Part shown: in pieces, positions 1-9,600 of the stretch | How the letters are laid out: each line of letters starts with the position of its first letter | Position numbering within the stretch: the stretch's first letter is position 1 | Assembly (NCBI GenBank): GCA_030430495.1 | Contig: JAUIKM010000022.1 | Location: 1-64,000, forward strand | Reading direction: 5' to 3' | Origin: a bacterium | GTDB taxonomy: Bacteria > Bacteroidota > Ignavibacteria > Kapaibacteriales > UBA7675 | Length of the DNA: 64,000 nucleotides | Position numbers and translations under genes: made by a program | The notes under the pieces: generated by a model | Database searches by the model: none | What the model was told of the DNA's origin: nothing | Seen by the model: only the letters and a program-made list of their open reading frames with translations

Positions 1-466
1 GCAGCGTCGTAAAGCCGTGCGCGCCGCCGAATGCGGAGGTACTGCGATCGCCGTCGCCGCGATGCGACGCGTCAACGAAAATGAACTGGCCGTCCTGGTC
101 TGATTGTGCGCGAATCGACATATCGGGATGCGAACTGGATCCTGAAAATTGATCCTGGGCTATAATGACGACGTCGGGATCGCCGGTTGAGAATTTCCAG
201 GCCAACGGCGCTTTGACCGTATACAGGTGCCACAACCAGCCGGTGCGGTTGGCATGATCGGAATGTTCCAGATTGGCATCCGCCATTTGCATGTCGCGAA
301 CGGGTATGCCGGGCGTCAAGCCGCGGTCGTTCGGCAGCCACTCCGGCGGCGGCGACTGAGAACTGACTGAAAAAGTTAAACACAGTGACAAACAAAAAGT
401 CAAAAAAGCGAGCCGGGGCAAAGAAGTGCCGCGGCGCTGCAATAAAAGCGTCGAGTTTTTAAGCAT
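1..466 (-). CDS. Subtilase-like (S8) secreted protein, N-terminal part, cut by window edge
   Basis: The frame runs open from an ATG at 466 to position 1, giving 155 residues without a stop. Residues 12-36 form a signal peptide (RR, then a hydrophobic stretch ending near SVSSQ). From about residue 77 it follows the subtilase pattern: a Trp-rich entry, APLAW, STGDPDVVIIAQD and then HPDM. The usual catalytic DTG is AQDQF here, so the presumed catalytic Asp is D105; the expected catalytic His is H150 in GGAHG, just before the edge. The Ser region lies outside the window. Family assignment rests on this pattern and is an inference. A T9SS-exported or cell-surface peptidase would fit the neighbourhood. 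Confidence 0.6.
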   Translation of the reverse strand, partial: MLKNSTLLLQRRGTSLPRLAFLTFCLSLCLTFSVSSQSPPPEWLPNDRGLTPGIPVRDMQMADANLEHSDHANRTGWLWHLYTVKAPLAWKFSTGDPDVVIIAQDQFSGSSSHPDMSIRAQSDQDGQFIFVDASHRGDGDRSTSAFGGAHGFTTL

Positions 467-914
467 GATATGTTTAAGTACAAGCGTGAAGAAAACGATG
501 ACGGGTTCAGACGGTGAACGATCGCACGAGTGCGCCGTGGTAATGCGATCGGTCGAAAGTAGAATGGACAAACGTCATCGGAACGTGTTTAACAGAAATT
601 CACCTCGTTTTTTGTGCGACAATTCAGTTGGGCGGAACGGGTTTGGTCTGATTCATGTAAGAAGGACGGCTGACAACATACGCTCAGGAAGTTTAACACC
701 CAAAAGTTTTACACATAAGTTTGGTCAGGTGCGGAACACTTCTGGTCAGAGTAGATTTGTGAGACTCAGTGCGAAAAAATCGCGTTAAGAACCGGTCAAT
801 TCGGAATAATTGCCGTGTTGAAAGCAGTGAAAAACCCTGGGGGAGGGGAAGCGGCAAATGCGGCAGGTGGTTTGAGCCAATTCGGTGTATCAAACGCGGC
901 CCGTACATGACGCT
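467..914. other. Gene-free intergenic stretch
   Basis: Separates kdsD (stop at 915) from the downstream minus-strand subtilase-like gene. No convincing gene on either strand. It holds an imperfect dyad CGATCGCA (519-526) / TGCGATCG (544-551) and two copies of the recurring word GTTTAAC (587-593 and 691-697). The promoter of the subtilase-like gene should lie here, but no clear -10/-35 pair was recognised. Confidence 0.5.
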
Positions 915-1907
915 TCAGCGCTGTTCGCCGCCCGCGCGGACAATGTCGTGCAAACGGATGAGGCCGTGCAGAGTCCCGCTCTTATCGACGACGGGAAGAA
1001 CGCTGATTTGCGTGCGGCGATTTTCCATCAATTCGAGCGCCTGACCGAGCAGCATGTCGGGATCCGCACAAACGGGATCCGGCGTCATCACTTCACCTGC
1101 ACGCAATTGCCGAATATCCTCGTGGCGTTGCAGCGCGCGCCGAACGTCTCCGTCCGTCAGAATGCCCCTCAGCGCGCCATCCTCGCCGGCGATCAGCACA
1201 CAGCCCAGGTGTTTGGCGGTGCTGACGATCAGAGCCTCGCGGAAATCGGACTGCGGCAAAACCAGCGGCAGCTCGTCGCCCGAATGCATCACATCGCGCA
1301 CGTGCAGCGTCAGGTTGCGCCCCAGCTGGCCGAGCGGGTGGTGACGTGCAAAGTCGGCGTGGCCAATGCCGTTGATGTGCATCAGCGCAACAGCCAGAGC
1401 GTCGCCGACAGCCAGGGCCGTCGTCGTGCTGCTGGTCGGTGCGGCGTTCAGTTTGCATGCCTCGCGTTCAACCGATGCGTCCAACACCACATCGACCATG
1501 GCGGCCAGCGGCGAATTCGGCGTTCCCAGAATGCCGATGCAAACAACGCCGCGCGACTTCAGCGCCGGAAGCAAGCGCAGAATTTCCTCGGTGGCGCCGC
1601 TCTTGGACAGCAGGATCGCGCAGTCGTGTTCGCCGACCAGGCCGATGTCGCCGTGCAGCGCTTCAACGGGATGCAAAAAAACGGCGGGCCGACCGGTGCT
1701 CGTCAGACTGGCGGCAATTTTGCGCGCCACAAGACCGGACTTGCCGACGCCGCTGACAAAACAGGTTCCGGCCGCGCTCAGTGTTTCCAGCGCGCGCAAA
1801 ACGGAAGAGCGGTCCAGCCGCCCGGCACAGGCGCGCACCGCGTCCGCCTCGTCCAGCATGGCGGCCTGCATGAGGTCAAAAGTTTCTGAAAGCGGTAGAG
1901 CACTCAT
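915..1907 (-). CDS. kdsD: Arabinose-5-phosphate isomerase (KpsF/GutQ/KdsD family)
   Basis: 330 residues. It interconverts D-ribulose 5-phosphate and D-arabinose 5-phosphate, the first step to Kdo for lipopolysaccharide. An SIS sugar-isomerase domain fills about residues 40-185, with the phosphate-binding GVGKSG at 53-58, HPVEALHGD, and the SKSG.TEEIL segment. Two CBS domains follow (about 205-328), as in full-length KdsD. The ATG at 1907 was chosen because it overlaps the heptosyltransferase stop as ATGA (1904-1907), implying translational coupling; a longer frame to 2048 only overlaps the upstream gene. It sits last in a lipopolysaccharide operon with glycosyltransferase and acyltransferase genes. 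Confidence 0.93.
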   Translation of the reverse strand: MSALPLSETFDLMQAAMLDEADAVRACAGRLDRSSVLRALETLSAAGTCFVSGVGKSGLVARKIAASLTSTGRPAVFLHPVEALHGDIGLVGEHDCAILLSKSGATEEILRLLPALKSRGVVCIGILGTPNSPLAAMVDVVLDASVEREACKLNAAPTSSTTTALAVGDALAVALMHINGIGHADFARHHPLGQLGRNLTLHVRDVMHSGDELPLVLPQSDFREALIVSTAKHLGCVLIAGEDGALRGILTDGDVRRALQRHEDIRQLRAGEVMTPDPVCADPDMLLGQALELMENRRTQISVLPVVDKSGTLHGLIRLHDIVRAGGEQR

Positions 1908-2962
1908 CTGGTTTGTCCCGGCGCTGATTGTTGGGAGTTCGCGGCCTGCCGCATATCCGCCAAAGTCTGGAGCACGGATTGCACCGAAATTTCGTGCATG
2001 CAGGCATGCGTGCCGAGCGGACAGCGGCGCGGACCGTGGATCGAGCAAGGGCGGCAGGACATCGGCCCCGCCTGCAGAATCCTGTCGTGCTCAGCGCGCG
2101 GCGCAAAGCCGAATTCCGGGATCGTCGGCCCGAACAAAACCGCCGCCGGGCAGCCCGCCAGATTGGCCAGGTGCGTCGGCGCGCTGTCATTTGTCAGTAT
2201 CTGGCGGCAGCGCGCCAGCAGCGCCAACATTTCCGGCAGTGAGGTGCGCCCGGCCAGGGTCGGCGCGTCGGATTCCGCCGCAAGCCGCGAACACAACTCA
2301 ACATCGTCGGGGCCGCCGACGAGCAGCGGCCGACAGTCTTCGGCCTGCATCTGTCTGATTACTTCGCCAAAGGACCCGCGCGGCCAGCGTTTGGTGGCCC
2401 AGACGGAGCCGGGAGCGATCGCAACGATGTTGTCCGCCTCGCGCAGGCCTGCTTCGTCGAGCAGGTTTTTAACGCTTTCCTGCGCCTGAGAAGGAATGCG
2501 AAGTTCGACCTGCGGCGCTTCGACGTCTGCGCAGTCGGCCAGGAGCCGCAGCAGCTCGAGGTTGCGCTCAACTTCGTGCTGATGCAAACGGTAGGCGGCC
2601 CGTTTTGAATATAAAAAGGACAGGGCCGCAGCGTCGAATCCGATGGTGATATCGGCTTCCGACATGCGCGCCAGCAAGGTGCTGCGCACGGAGCGATGCG
2701 GCACAAGCATGGTGTTGAAACGTTTCGATTTGAGCTCTGTCGCAAAACGACGCAGGCCGGACAATCCCTTGTGTTTGCCGCGTTTGTCGAACACGTGCAC
2801 GCGGTCCACCGCCGCAAAACACTCCGCCAGCGGCGCTGCCTGCGGCGTTGTGATGAAATGCAGCTCGCTCGCACGCGCGGCTTTTTTCAGCGCCTGCGCA
2901 AGAGAGCCCGTCAGAGCGACATCACCAATGAATGCGGTTTGCAGGATGGCTGTTGTGGACAT
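1904..2962 (-). CDS. waaF: Glycosyltransferase family 9, ADP-heptose:LPS heptosyltransferase II-like
   Basis: 352 residues, normal length for the GT9 family. It would transfer L-glycero-D-manno-heptose to the lipopolysaccharide inner core on the cytoplasmic face of the inner membrane. Seen in the sequence: N-terminal Rossmann-like start (ILQTAFIGDVALTG), the nucleotide-sugar segment APGSVWATKRWP in the middle, the C-terminal TNDSAPTHLA and LFGPT motifs, and the late Cys-rich CPLGTHACM typical of heptosyltransferase II. Its stop overlaps the kdsD start by four bases, and the acyltransferase gene lies 24 bases upstream, so the three probably form one transcript. Acceptor sugar specificity cannot be read from sequence; the symbol is by family resemblance. 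Confidence 0.85.
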   Translation of the reverse strand: MSTTAILQTAFIGDVALTGSLAQALKKAARASELHFITTPQAAPLAECFAAVDRVHVFDKRGKHKGLSGLRRFATELKSKRFNTMLVPHRSVRSTLLARMSEADITIGFDAAALSFLYSKRAAYRLHQHEVERNLELLRLLADCADVEAPQVELRIPSQAQESVKNLLDEAGLREADNIVAIAPGSVWATKRWPRGSFGEVIRQMQAEDCRPLLVGGPDDVELCSRLAAESDAPTLAGRTSLPEMLALLARCRQILTNDSAPTHLANLAGCPAAVLFGPTIPEFGFAPRAEHDRILQAGPMSCRPCSIHGPRRCPLGTHACMHEISVQSVLQTLADMRQAANSQQSAPGQTR

Positions 2963-2986
2963 GATCCGAATTTAATGCCTTGCGAT

Positions 2987-3892
2987 TCAGGACGCGGTCG
3001 GGCTTTGCGCCGCGGCCGCGACCTTGTGTTTCCAGCGGCGATGCTGCCAGACCCACTGGCCCGGATACTCGCGGATGTGTGCCTCCATCACCGCCACGTG
3101 ACGACGCGTCAGCTCCAGGATGCCCGCCTCGTCGTTGCTCAGGCCGTCCGTATCAATTGTCTGCAGATCGACGACATAACGACCGTCATCGCGGCGCGTG
3201 CACAGCCCCATGACGATCGGCACGCCGAATCGCAGCGCCAGCGCCGCCGGTGCGCGGTAGACCGGGGCCGGACGCCCGAAAACTTCCAGGAAAGGATCGG
3301 AGCCCGGTCGCGCACTTTGATCCGCCAGCAGCGCCAGCACGCCGCCGCCGCGGAACACGCGTACAGCTTCGCGCGCGGCGCGGTCCATTGGAATCAGGAC
3401 ATTGCCCCGCTCCGCCCGGATGCGATTGAGCAGCCGGTCGGCATAGGGATTGCGCTGGTGTTTGACGATCACGTTGAGCGGCCGGCCGATCAAGCGCGAA
3501 ACGCCATAGGCCGAGAGCTCCCAGTTGCCGAAATGCGCCGAGAGCAGAATCACTCCGCGGCCTGCCGCGCAGGCCGCTTCGATCAGTTCGATGTTGTTGA
3601 ATTGGATGAGATCGTCGAGTTCAGTGTCCGACAGCGCCGGGAAAGCGGTCAGTTCGACGAGCGTGATGCCGAGGTTGCGGTAGGAGTCGCGCGCGATGCG
3701 CGCCTGCTCGGCGGGTGAAGTCTGCGGCAGCGCCCGAGCGATGTTCTCCCGTGTGATGCGCCGCCGTCCGGCGCTCAGCAGCATCAGCAGGTCGCCGATG
3801 CGGCGCCCCAGATATTGCCGGGAACGGCGCGTCAGACGGCGGCTGAGTATGCCGATTGCGGCCAGAATTTGCGTCAGCAGCCACTGCGCCAC
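2987..3892 (-). CDS. Lysophospholipid / lipid A acyltransferase (LpxL/HtrB-like)
   Basis: 301 residues, the usual size for Kdo2-lipid A lauroyl/myristoyl acyltransferases, which add secondary acyl chains to lipid A on the inner membrane. The catalytic HX4E motif is visible as SAHFGNWE with H120 and E125. The later GGGVLALLADQ segment is the second conserved block, and the C-terminus carries the family ending around QWVWQHRRWK. The N-terminus is weakly hydrophobic with several Arg, consistent with a membrane anchor. The start is GTG at 3892. It is followed closely by heptosyltransferase and kdsD genes, supporting a lipopolysaccharide role. Which acyl chain and position it uses is unknown. Confidence 0.88.
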   Translation of the reverse strand: MAQWLLTQILAAIGILSRRLTRRSRQYLGRRIGDLLMLLSAGRRRITRENIARALPQTSPAEQARIARDSYRNLGITLVELTAFPALSDTELDDLIQFNNIELIEAACAAGRGVILLSAHFGNWELSAYGVSRLIGRPLNVIVKHQRNPYADRLLNRIRAERGNVLIPMDRAAREAVRVFRGGGVLALLADQSARPGSDPFLEVFGRPAPVYRAPAALALRFGVPIVMGLCTRRDDGRYVVDLQTIDTDGLSNDEAGILELTRRHVAVMEAHIREYPGQWVWQHRRWKHKVAAAAQSPTAS

Positions 3893-3919
3893 GTGTTGGT
3901 TTCCCCTTTTGTTCCCGGA

Positions 3920-5398
3920 TCAACGCCCCTGCAGAATGTCGGAGCTGTTCGTCGCATCGCCCGGTACAACCTTGGCGTAGCGGTCGAACCAATCTTCTTC
4001 GACGTTTTCTTCCAGTGCCGTCGAATGGACCAACGCAAAATTGCTGGCATTGCTCATGTCGACAAACACAAAGGTCACGCCGCCCTGAATCTGAGTGTAA
4101 GTCCAGATTTCGTAGGGACGCGTTTCCGGGTCGCTGTAGTGACGGCGGATATCATCCGGTTTGCCGTACTTCAGCAGCACGCGCCCGCGGCTGGTCTGCC
4201 AACCTTCTTTGTAGCGCAGGCTGCCGAAATAGGTGTTGGCGTATTCGATGCGCTCTTTGAATTCTTCCCAGGCTTCGTTGATTTTTGTGCCGCGGTCTTC
4301 GTCGCGGACGTCCCACTGCTGGAACAGAAACCGCGCCCGTGCGTGATCCTCCGTCAGCCGCTCCCACACCGCTACTTCGTTGGGACTGGCCAGCACGCGG
4401 AACTGCTGCCAGGTTCGCTCCAGTTCGCTCGGCGACATCGTCGCGAATTCGCTGGTTTCAAAGCGCTCATCCACTGTTGCAAAGCGCTCCTGTTCCGGCG
4501 GCCGCTCCGGATTGACCAGATAGAACCGCTTGGCCGTCTCCGTCTGCAACTGATTCTCGCCGTCCAGAATGCCGATGTTGACGTAGTACATGCCGCTCGG
4601 CAGCGTGTCGACCGGCAGTGAATGCGCCAGAACCTGAGCGTTGCCCCTGGCCGTGTGATGGTTGATTATCCGCATTTTTTCCCTGCCGTCCGACGCCAGA
4701 ATGCGGTAGCGCGCCGTAAATCCCGCGCTCAGAAACCGCGAGCAGTTGTACACTTCTACATAAGTTTTCAATTGCGGGCTCGTCCCGGACAGAATCTGGG
4801 ATGCGGAGGGAACGACGTAAAACGATGAATGCCGGAACACGGAATTGTAGCGCGCCGTGTCCTCCGCTGCGACGTTTTCAATGGTATTCGCCAGGATCGG
4901 CGTGCTCAGGTGGATGCGATTGTCGTCAAATGTCGGCACCTGCATCGGTACCTTGACGATCGTGGAATCCTCCGGAAAACGCAGGTCCTTGATCGTGATA
5001 GCCGCTTCGTACGTGCCCGGCGGCAGCAGGAACGACTTTATTCCGTTCAGGTCTGTCAGGTAGGGCGGATTCGCCGACTCACTGCGGTGTTCCACGATCC
5101 AGTGGAAAGCCAGCTCGCGCTTGGCTTTTGTTCCGATATCCACGCGGATGTACACCTCCCCCATATAGCCGCCGTTTGGTAAGGGCTGATAGTTGAGCGA
5201 TGAGTCCGGGATCGAGTAAAATACCTCGCAAAAATTGTTGGATGCATCGTAGCGAAAAAAGGCCGCATCAATACTTACCAAAGGCAGATTTTTTGCTTGG
5301 CAGCGGGTCGTCAGCGCCGCGTCGGCGAGCAGTCCAAGCGTGCAAAAGAGCGCCAGGACCAGGCCGGTCTGGAATCGGGAACGTGCCGTAATACGCAT
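3920..5398 (-). CDS. GWxTD domain-containing secreted protein
   Basis: 492 residues with an N-terminal signal peptide (about residues 8-32). The body is predicted beta-rich. Residues 397-420 form the GWxTD block: KEGWQTSRGRV, then a YGKPDD turn and a PYEIWTY strand, characteristic of a domain found almost only in FCB-type bacteria and of unknown function. The defining Asp is replaced by Ser here (GWQTS). The gene lies directly downstream of the PorV-like gene, with a good intrinsic terminator in the 84-base gap, so it may have its own promoter or be transcribed by read-through. It precedes the lipopolysaccharide genes on the same strand (27-base gap). Probably periplasmic or outer-membrane associated. 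Confidence 0.85.
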   Translation of the reverse strand: MRITARSRFQTGLVLALFCTLGLLADAALTTRCQAKNLPLVSIDAAFFRYDASNNFCEVFYSIPDSSLNYQPLPNGGYMGEVYIRVDIGTKAKRELAFHWIVEHRSESANPPYLTDLNGIKSFLLPPGTYEAAITIKDLRFPEDSTIVKVPMQVPTFDDNRIHLSTPILANTIENVAAEDTARYNSVFRHSSFYVVPSASQILSGTSPQLKTYVEVYNCSRFLSAGFTARYRILASDGREKMRIINHHTARGNAQVLAHSLPVDTLPSGMYYVNIGILDGENQLQTETAKRFYLVNPERPPEQERFATVDERFETSEFATMSPSELERTWQQFRVLASPNEVAVWERLTEDHARARFLFQQWDVRDEDRGTKINEAWEEFKERIEYANTYFGSLRYKEGWQTSRGRVLLKYGKPDDIRRHYSDPETRPYEIWTYTQIQGGVTFVFVDMSNASNFALVHSTALEENVEEDWFDRYAKVVPGDATNSSDILQGR

Positions 5399-5415
5399 GA
5401 GAAAGTCTCCTTAAA

Positions 5416-5451
5416 AAAATTGCCGCTGACTTTGCGGACAGCGGCAATTTT
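5416..5451 (-). terminator. Intrinsic terminator of the PorV-like gene
   Basis: A perfect 13-bp stem (AAAATTGCCGCTG / CAGCGGCAATTTT) with a 10-base loop, followed on the minus strand by a run of seven T. It lies 31 bases beyond the stop at 5483 and just upstream of the GWxTD gene start. Confidence 0.88.
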
Positions 5452-5482
5452 CATACATCCCTGATGACTAAACAGCCGAACG

Positions 5483-6553
5483 TCAGTTGAGGTCCACACC
5501 GATGCTAACGCGGTGAACGACGTCAAAATTGGACACCGTCGAGATCGCGTAATCGAGCTGGCCGCTGAAACCACCGCCGACATAGTTGATACCAAGACCG
5601 CCGGACAGGCCGAGCTCATCGTGGTTTGCTTTGTAGCCGCCGCGCAGAGACAGCAATTCGTTCCACGTGTACTCGGCGCCGATGTTGAATTGCTCCGGCG
5701 TGTCGGACAGCGTAACAAAATCCACTGCCATCAGCAGCGCGTGTTCGCGAACTTCGCCTTCTTCGGTGGTCATGCCGAAGAAGTTTTCGAGCACGTCGGC
5801 CGCCAGACCGGCGCGGAACGACAGCGGCAGCGAATACGGGTTCGAAAGAAGCGTGGCATCGCTCGGACGACGGTCCAGCACCGGCTCTTCTTCAGCCTGG
5901 AAAACCAGATCCTGACCGGAGTAGTTGAAGTCGGAACCGAGGTTGTTGATCGAAAAACCGAGCTTGACACCGTTGATGCCGGTGTCGTACATCGTACCGA
6001 CGTCAAACACCATGCCGCCGCTGGACACGGAAGAGAAACCCTCTTCCACGTATTTGGCGGTGACGGCAAAGGAGAACTGATCGGTCAGGTATCCGCCGAA
6101 GGTCGCGCCCACAGCGATATCCTCACGCGAGTAGAACGACCCGGTGCCGTCCGGATCCAGCAGCGTTGTGACTTCAATGTCGCCGCTGCTGAAAGTCGTA
6201 ACGCTCACCGCGGCACGAAACTGATCGCCGACCGGCAGCGAAGCCGCGACGAAATTGTGCGAAAAGTCGGCGAACCAACTTGTGTACGAAAAATTTGCCG
6301 AGACGCCTTCCAGATCGGCGATACCCGCCGGATTCCAGAAAAGGGCGGTCAGGTCGTCGGCGACACCTGTATATGCTCCACCCATCCCGACCGCACGTGC
6401 GCCTACTTCCATTTTCAGGAACTGACCGCCCGCCGCACCGACTTTTTTGAAGTCAGTACCGGACGAAGCCGCCGGCCCGCTCTGGGCAAGTGCTTCACCG
6501 GCGCCGGCGCACACCACGGCAGCGCACACGATAGAAAGAAAAAGTCTTTTCAT
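5483..6553 (-). CDS. PorV/PorQ-family outer-membrane beta-barrel protein
   Basis: 356 residues. The signal peptide ends at ALAQS near residue 24. The mature start contains the family hallmark: FLKMEVGARAVGMGGAYT, then a DDLTALFWNPAG segment, as in PorV (LptO) and the FadL-like PorQ/PorV superfamily. The remainder alternates polar and hydrophobic residues like a transmembrane barrel, and the C-terminus (VHRVSIGVDLN) is strand-like. PorV shuttles T9SS cargo from the translocon to the attachment complex in Porphyromonas; that role here is inferred, supported by several T9SS cargo genes in the window. It lies just downstream of the 1347-aa secreted protein gene and ends at a strong terminator. 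Confidence 0.88.
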   Translation of the reverse strand: MKRLFLSIVCAAVVCAGAGEALAQSGPAASSGTDFKKVGAAGGQFLKMEVGARAVGMGGAYTGVADDLTALFWNPAGIADLEGVSANFSYTSWFADFSHNFVAASLPVGDQFRAAVSVTTFSSGDIEVTTLLDPDGTGSFYSREDIAVGATFGGYLTDQFSFAVTAKYVEEGFSSVSSGGMVFDVGTMYDTGINGVKLGFSINNLGSDFNYSGQDLVFQAEEEPVLDRRPSDATLLSNPYSLPLSFRAGLAADVLENFFGMTTEEGEVREHALLMAVDFVTLSDTPEQFNIGAEYTWNELLSLRGGYKANHDELGLSGGLGINYVGGGFSGQLDYAISTVSNFDVVHRVSIGVDLN

Positions 6554-6648
6554 GGAGAACTGCTCCCACCTTATCTGTTGTATTGCTTTGTTTCAACGTC
6601 AGGCGACTCCGCGACCACGGCCGCGGAGCCGACTTTGCAGACTATCGA

Positions 6649-9600
6649 TTAGCGAGCCACGTTCCGGAAACCACCAGTGACAACCGAGAACTTCACGATG
6701 GTAGAAGCGCCGTTGGGTGCTTCCACGTGTGCAACAAGGGTTTGCGAACCAACGCGCTGGCGACCGTCGCTGAGCAGATCCCACACGGCAAAGGCGCGCG
6801 TGCCGGATTCTTCGCCCGACGCACCGTCAACGTGGTCGATCGTGCGGATCAGGTCGCCGTTAATCGTGTAGATCTTGATCGTACACTCTTGCGGCAGGTG
6901 CGTAAAGTAAATTTTACCCTGGTCGGTCGTGGGCTGGCCGATGTGCGTTACAACGTAGGGATTCGGTACAACTTTGACCTGCTCGAGCAGTCCGTCCGTG
7001 AACTCGCTCAGTTCAGGCAACATTTCGTTGATCTTGAACTGAACTTTGGCTCCCGGAAGCGGAAGGCCAAGGCCGCCGCCGAAGGTCGAGAAGCGCACGA
7101 TGTCGCCGGCTTCAAAGTCGACCGTCGGTGCATTCTCAATGCCTTCCCAGCTGTCGCTTGAACGGCGACCGCGTTTGTTGGCAAAGTCGATGCCGAACTC
7201 AACGCCGCCAACCACGAAGAAGTGCGTGAAGTCAATCGTGTGTTGCCCGTCGATGGACGTGGCGGACAGATAATAGCGACCCTGCGTTCCAACCGGACAA
7301 CCCGTGTTTTCACAGGCGGCCTGATTGCGGCGATCGATAAGGCGGTCGGACTCGCGGCCGTCAACCCAGCCATAAGCCGAAAGGTTGAAATTGCCGACAT
7401 CGACGAGGCGCGGATCCGGGTACGGCGCATCAGCCGTGTCGGGCTGACCGGTCGTCAGGTCAATCGTGAAATACTGCGACGGCAGCGCAATCGACTGATG
7501 TTCCATTTCACCCGGATAGCTGACTTCGACCGACTCAGTTTGCGAAACCGGACGATCGTAGGCGATCACGTTGCGCACGCGCATCGTCAGCCATGAGAGT
7601 TCAAACGTATGTGTTTCCGTCTGACCGCCGGATTGGTTGACGGTAACGTCAACGCGTTCGCCCGAGCCGCCCGGCAGGAATTCAACTTCGTAGATACCGG
7701 GGCCGTTGTTGAAGCTTTCAAAACGACCGCCCTGTCCCAACTGCATCAGGGCAACCTGATCGCTGAAGGTGACATTGGCATTTGCATCGCCATTGACAAT
7801 CGTAGCGTCGAAGGCGCGGTAGTTGCCGCCGTACTGCTGCATGAAGTGGTCAAAGCCGAATGCAAACGTTCCGCCGACAAATTGATCCGGGCGCCAGCGA
7901 GTGTCGCGTGTGTTAAACGCACCGCCGCGAGACAGGACTGTAGCATTCGTCACATCCTGAACGCCGACGCTGAGCGTATCCGTCGCAACATATGCCGCGC
8001 CGTTTTCGGAGTAGGAACCCAGAATGAAGCTGTTGCGGCCGTTGAAGTTGTAAGCGGGATAGCTGGCTACAACACGATCTTCAGTCATGTCGCGGATCGT
8101 AATGTCGCGAGCGTAAAGGCCGGTGTTGTCGTAGCGGCGTTCATTCGTACCGTCCGCATCGCGGAACACGAGGCTCACGCCCAGCCAAACGGGTTCGAAC
8201 GTTACTTCAAAGGTGTGACCGGAGTACAGCTGAGCCAGACGTTCGTAGTCGAGAACGTCGAGGCGGAAGTTGTACAGACCGCCCAGAAGGACGGAGTCTT
8301 CCGGCGTAATGATGAACTCAATGTTGGCGTCTTTGCGAGCGCGCGGTGCCAGAGGCAGCGTCGCAATCTGGTTGCGACCGCGAATGCGCGAGTTGAATTT
8401 ACCCGGCGTTCCCTGGTTGAAGTCACCTTCGTCGAAGGCAAGCATGCTGTAGAAGTAGTCGACATTGTTGATCAGCTTTTCCGTCGTCGCGATGTCGTCG
8501 GTTTCCGTCACCACGCCGTCGCCGTTGTCGTCACCGACATCGATGAAGCGGAAGCCGGAGGTGACGCTGTCCATCAGCGTAATGACGTACTCTTTGGCGT
8601 CCAGACGGTCGCCGATGTCGGCAAAAGTTACAACACCGGTGCCGCGGCGGATAAACTGATACAGCGAGTCCGCTACGCCCTCGTCATTGACGCCCGGCAG
8701 ATTTTCACCCGGAGATACTTCAACCGTACCGATGAATATGTCGCGCAATTGCTGCGCGCCGTTGCCGGACTCATCGATCGAACGGAAGAAGCTGTACCAG
8801 TCTCCCGTCGGGATCGGAAGGAAACCGTTCGTGTTCCAGTTGGGATCGTCGTAAGCCTCAACCCATACCGGCACCGTTCCGCCCTGCGGAATGGTTATCG
8901 CCGGGAACAGACCATTGCCGAAACGCGCGACCTGATATGTGCGCGACGCCTCGTCAAGCCCAAGCACTACAATCGAGTCGATTTGCGGTGCAAGTTCCGT
9001 GCGCGGGTTGTATGAGAGCACACCGTCGATCGGCTTTTTGAGGAAGGGAGCCGGCACCGTAAACGATGCAATTTCTTTCCAGCCCAGCGGACCTTTACCG
9101 CGCGAGTACTCGAGCGAAGGAGATTCCTGGCTGACGCTGAACGTGTCGAGGTCGAGACGACGAGCACGGTACAGACGATAGCCGAAGAAGTCAAGACCGT
9201 CTTCCAGCGAGTCGACCGAAAGCTCGGACAGGCTGTCCCAGGTAACGATCATCCCGTTGTCCAGCGGCTGCCACTGGAGGCGGTTGGCCACCGGCGGAAC
9301 CGGCGCGCGGAAATTGTCATCGTACACAGTCTGTGCAAACTTGTCTTTGCGAACCAGTTCGGCAAGGTCTTCTTCCGAACCGTCGGGAACCGTGCGGCGC
9401 GCGGCATCCGTGGAGGCCGAGCCGATGATCAGACCCACAACCACCGTCGCCGTATCACCCGGACGCAGGTTGAAAGGACCGGTTGCCATCAGGAAGCGTT
9501 TGTCACCCGCGTCGGAGTCGCCGTCGCGGATCTGAGCAGCCATAAAGTCATAGCGTTCTTCATCGCCGGTCGGGTCATTCTGAATCACCCAGTTGCGGAA

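Noticed and set aside
885-1889. Long open frame on the plus strand over kdsD
   Set aside because: It lies antisense to a clear SIS/CBS gene, has Arg/Gln-rich low-complexity composition, and no recognisable domain.
7609-9015. Long plus-strand frame opposite the 1347-aa secreted protein
   Set aside because: Antisense shadow of a convincing gene; no start signal or motif.
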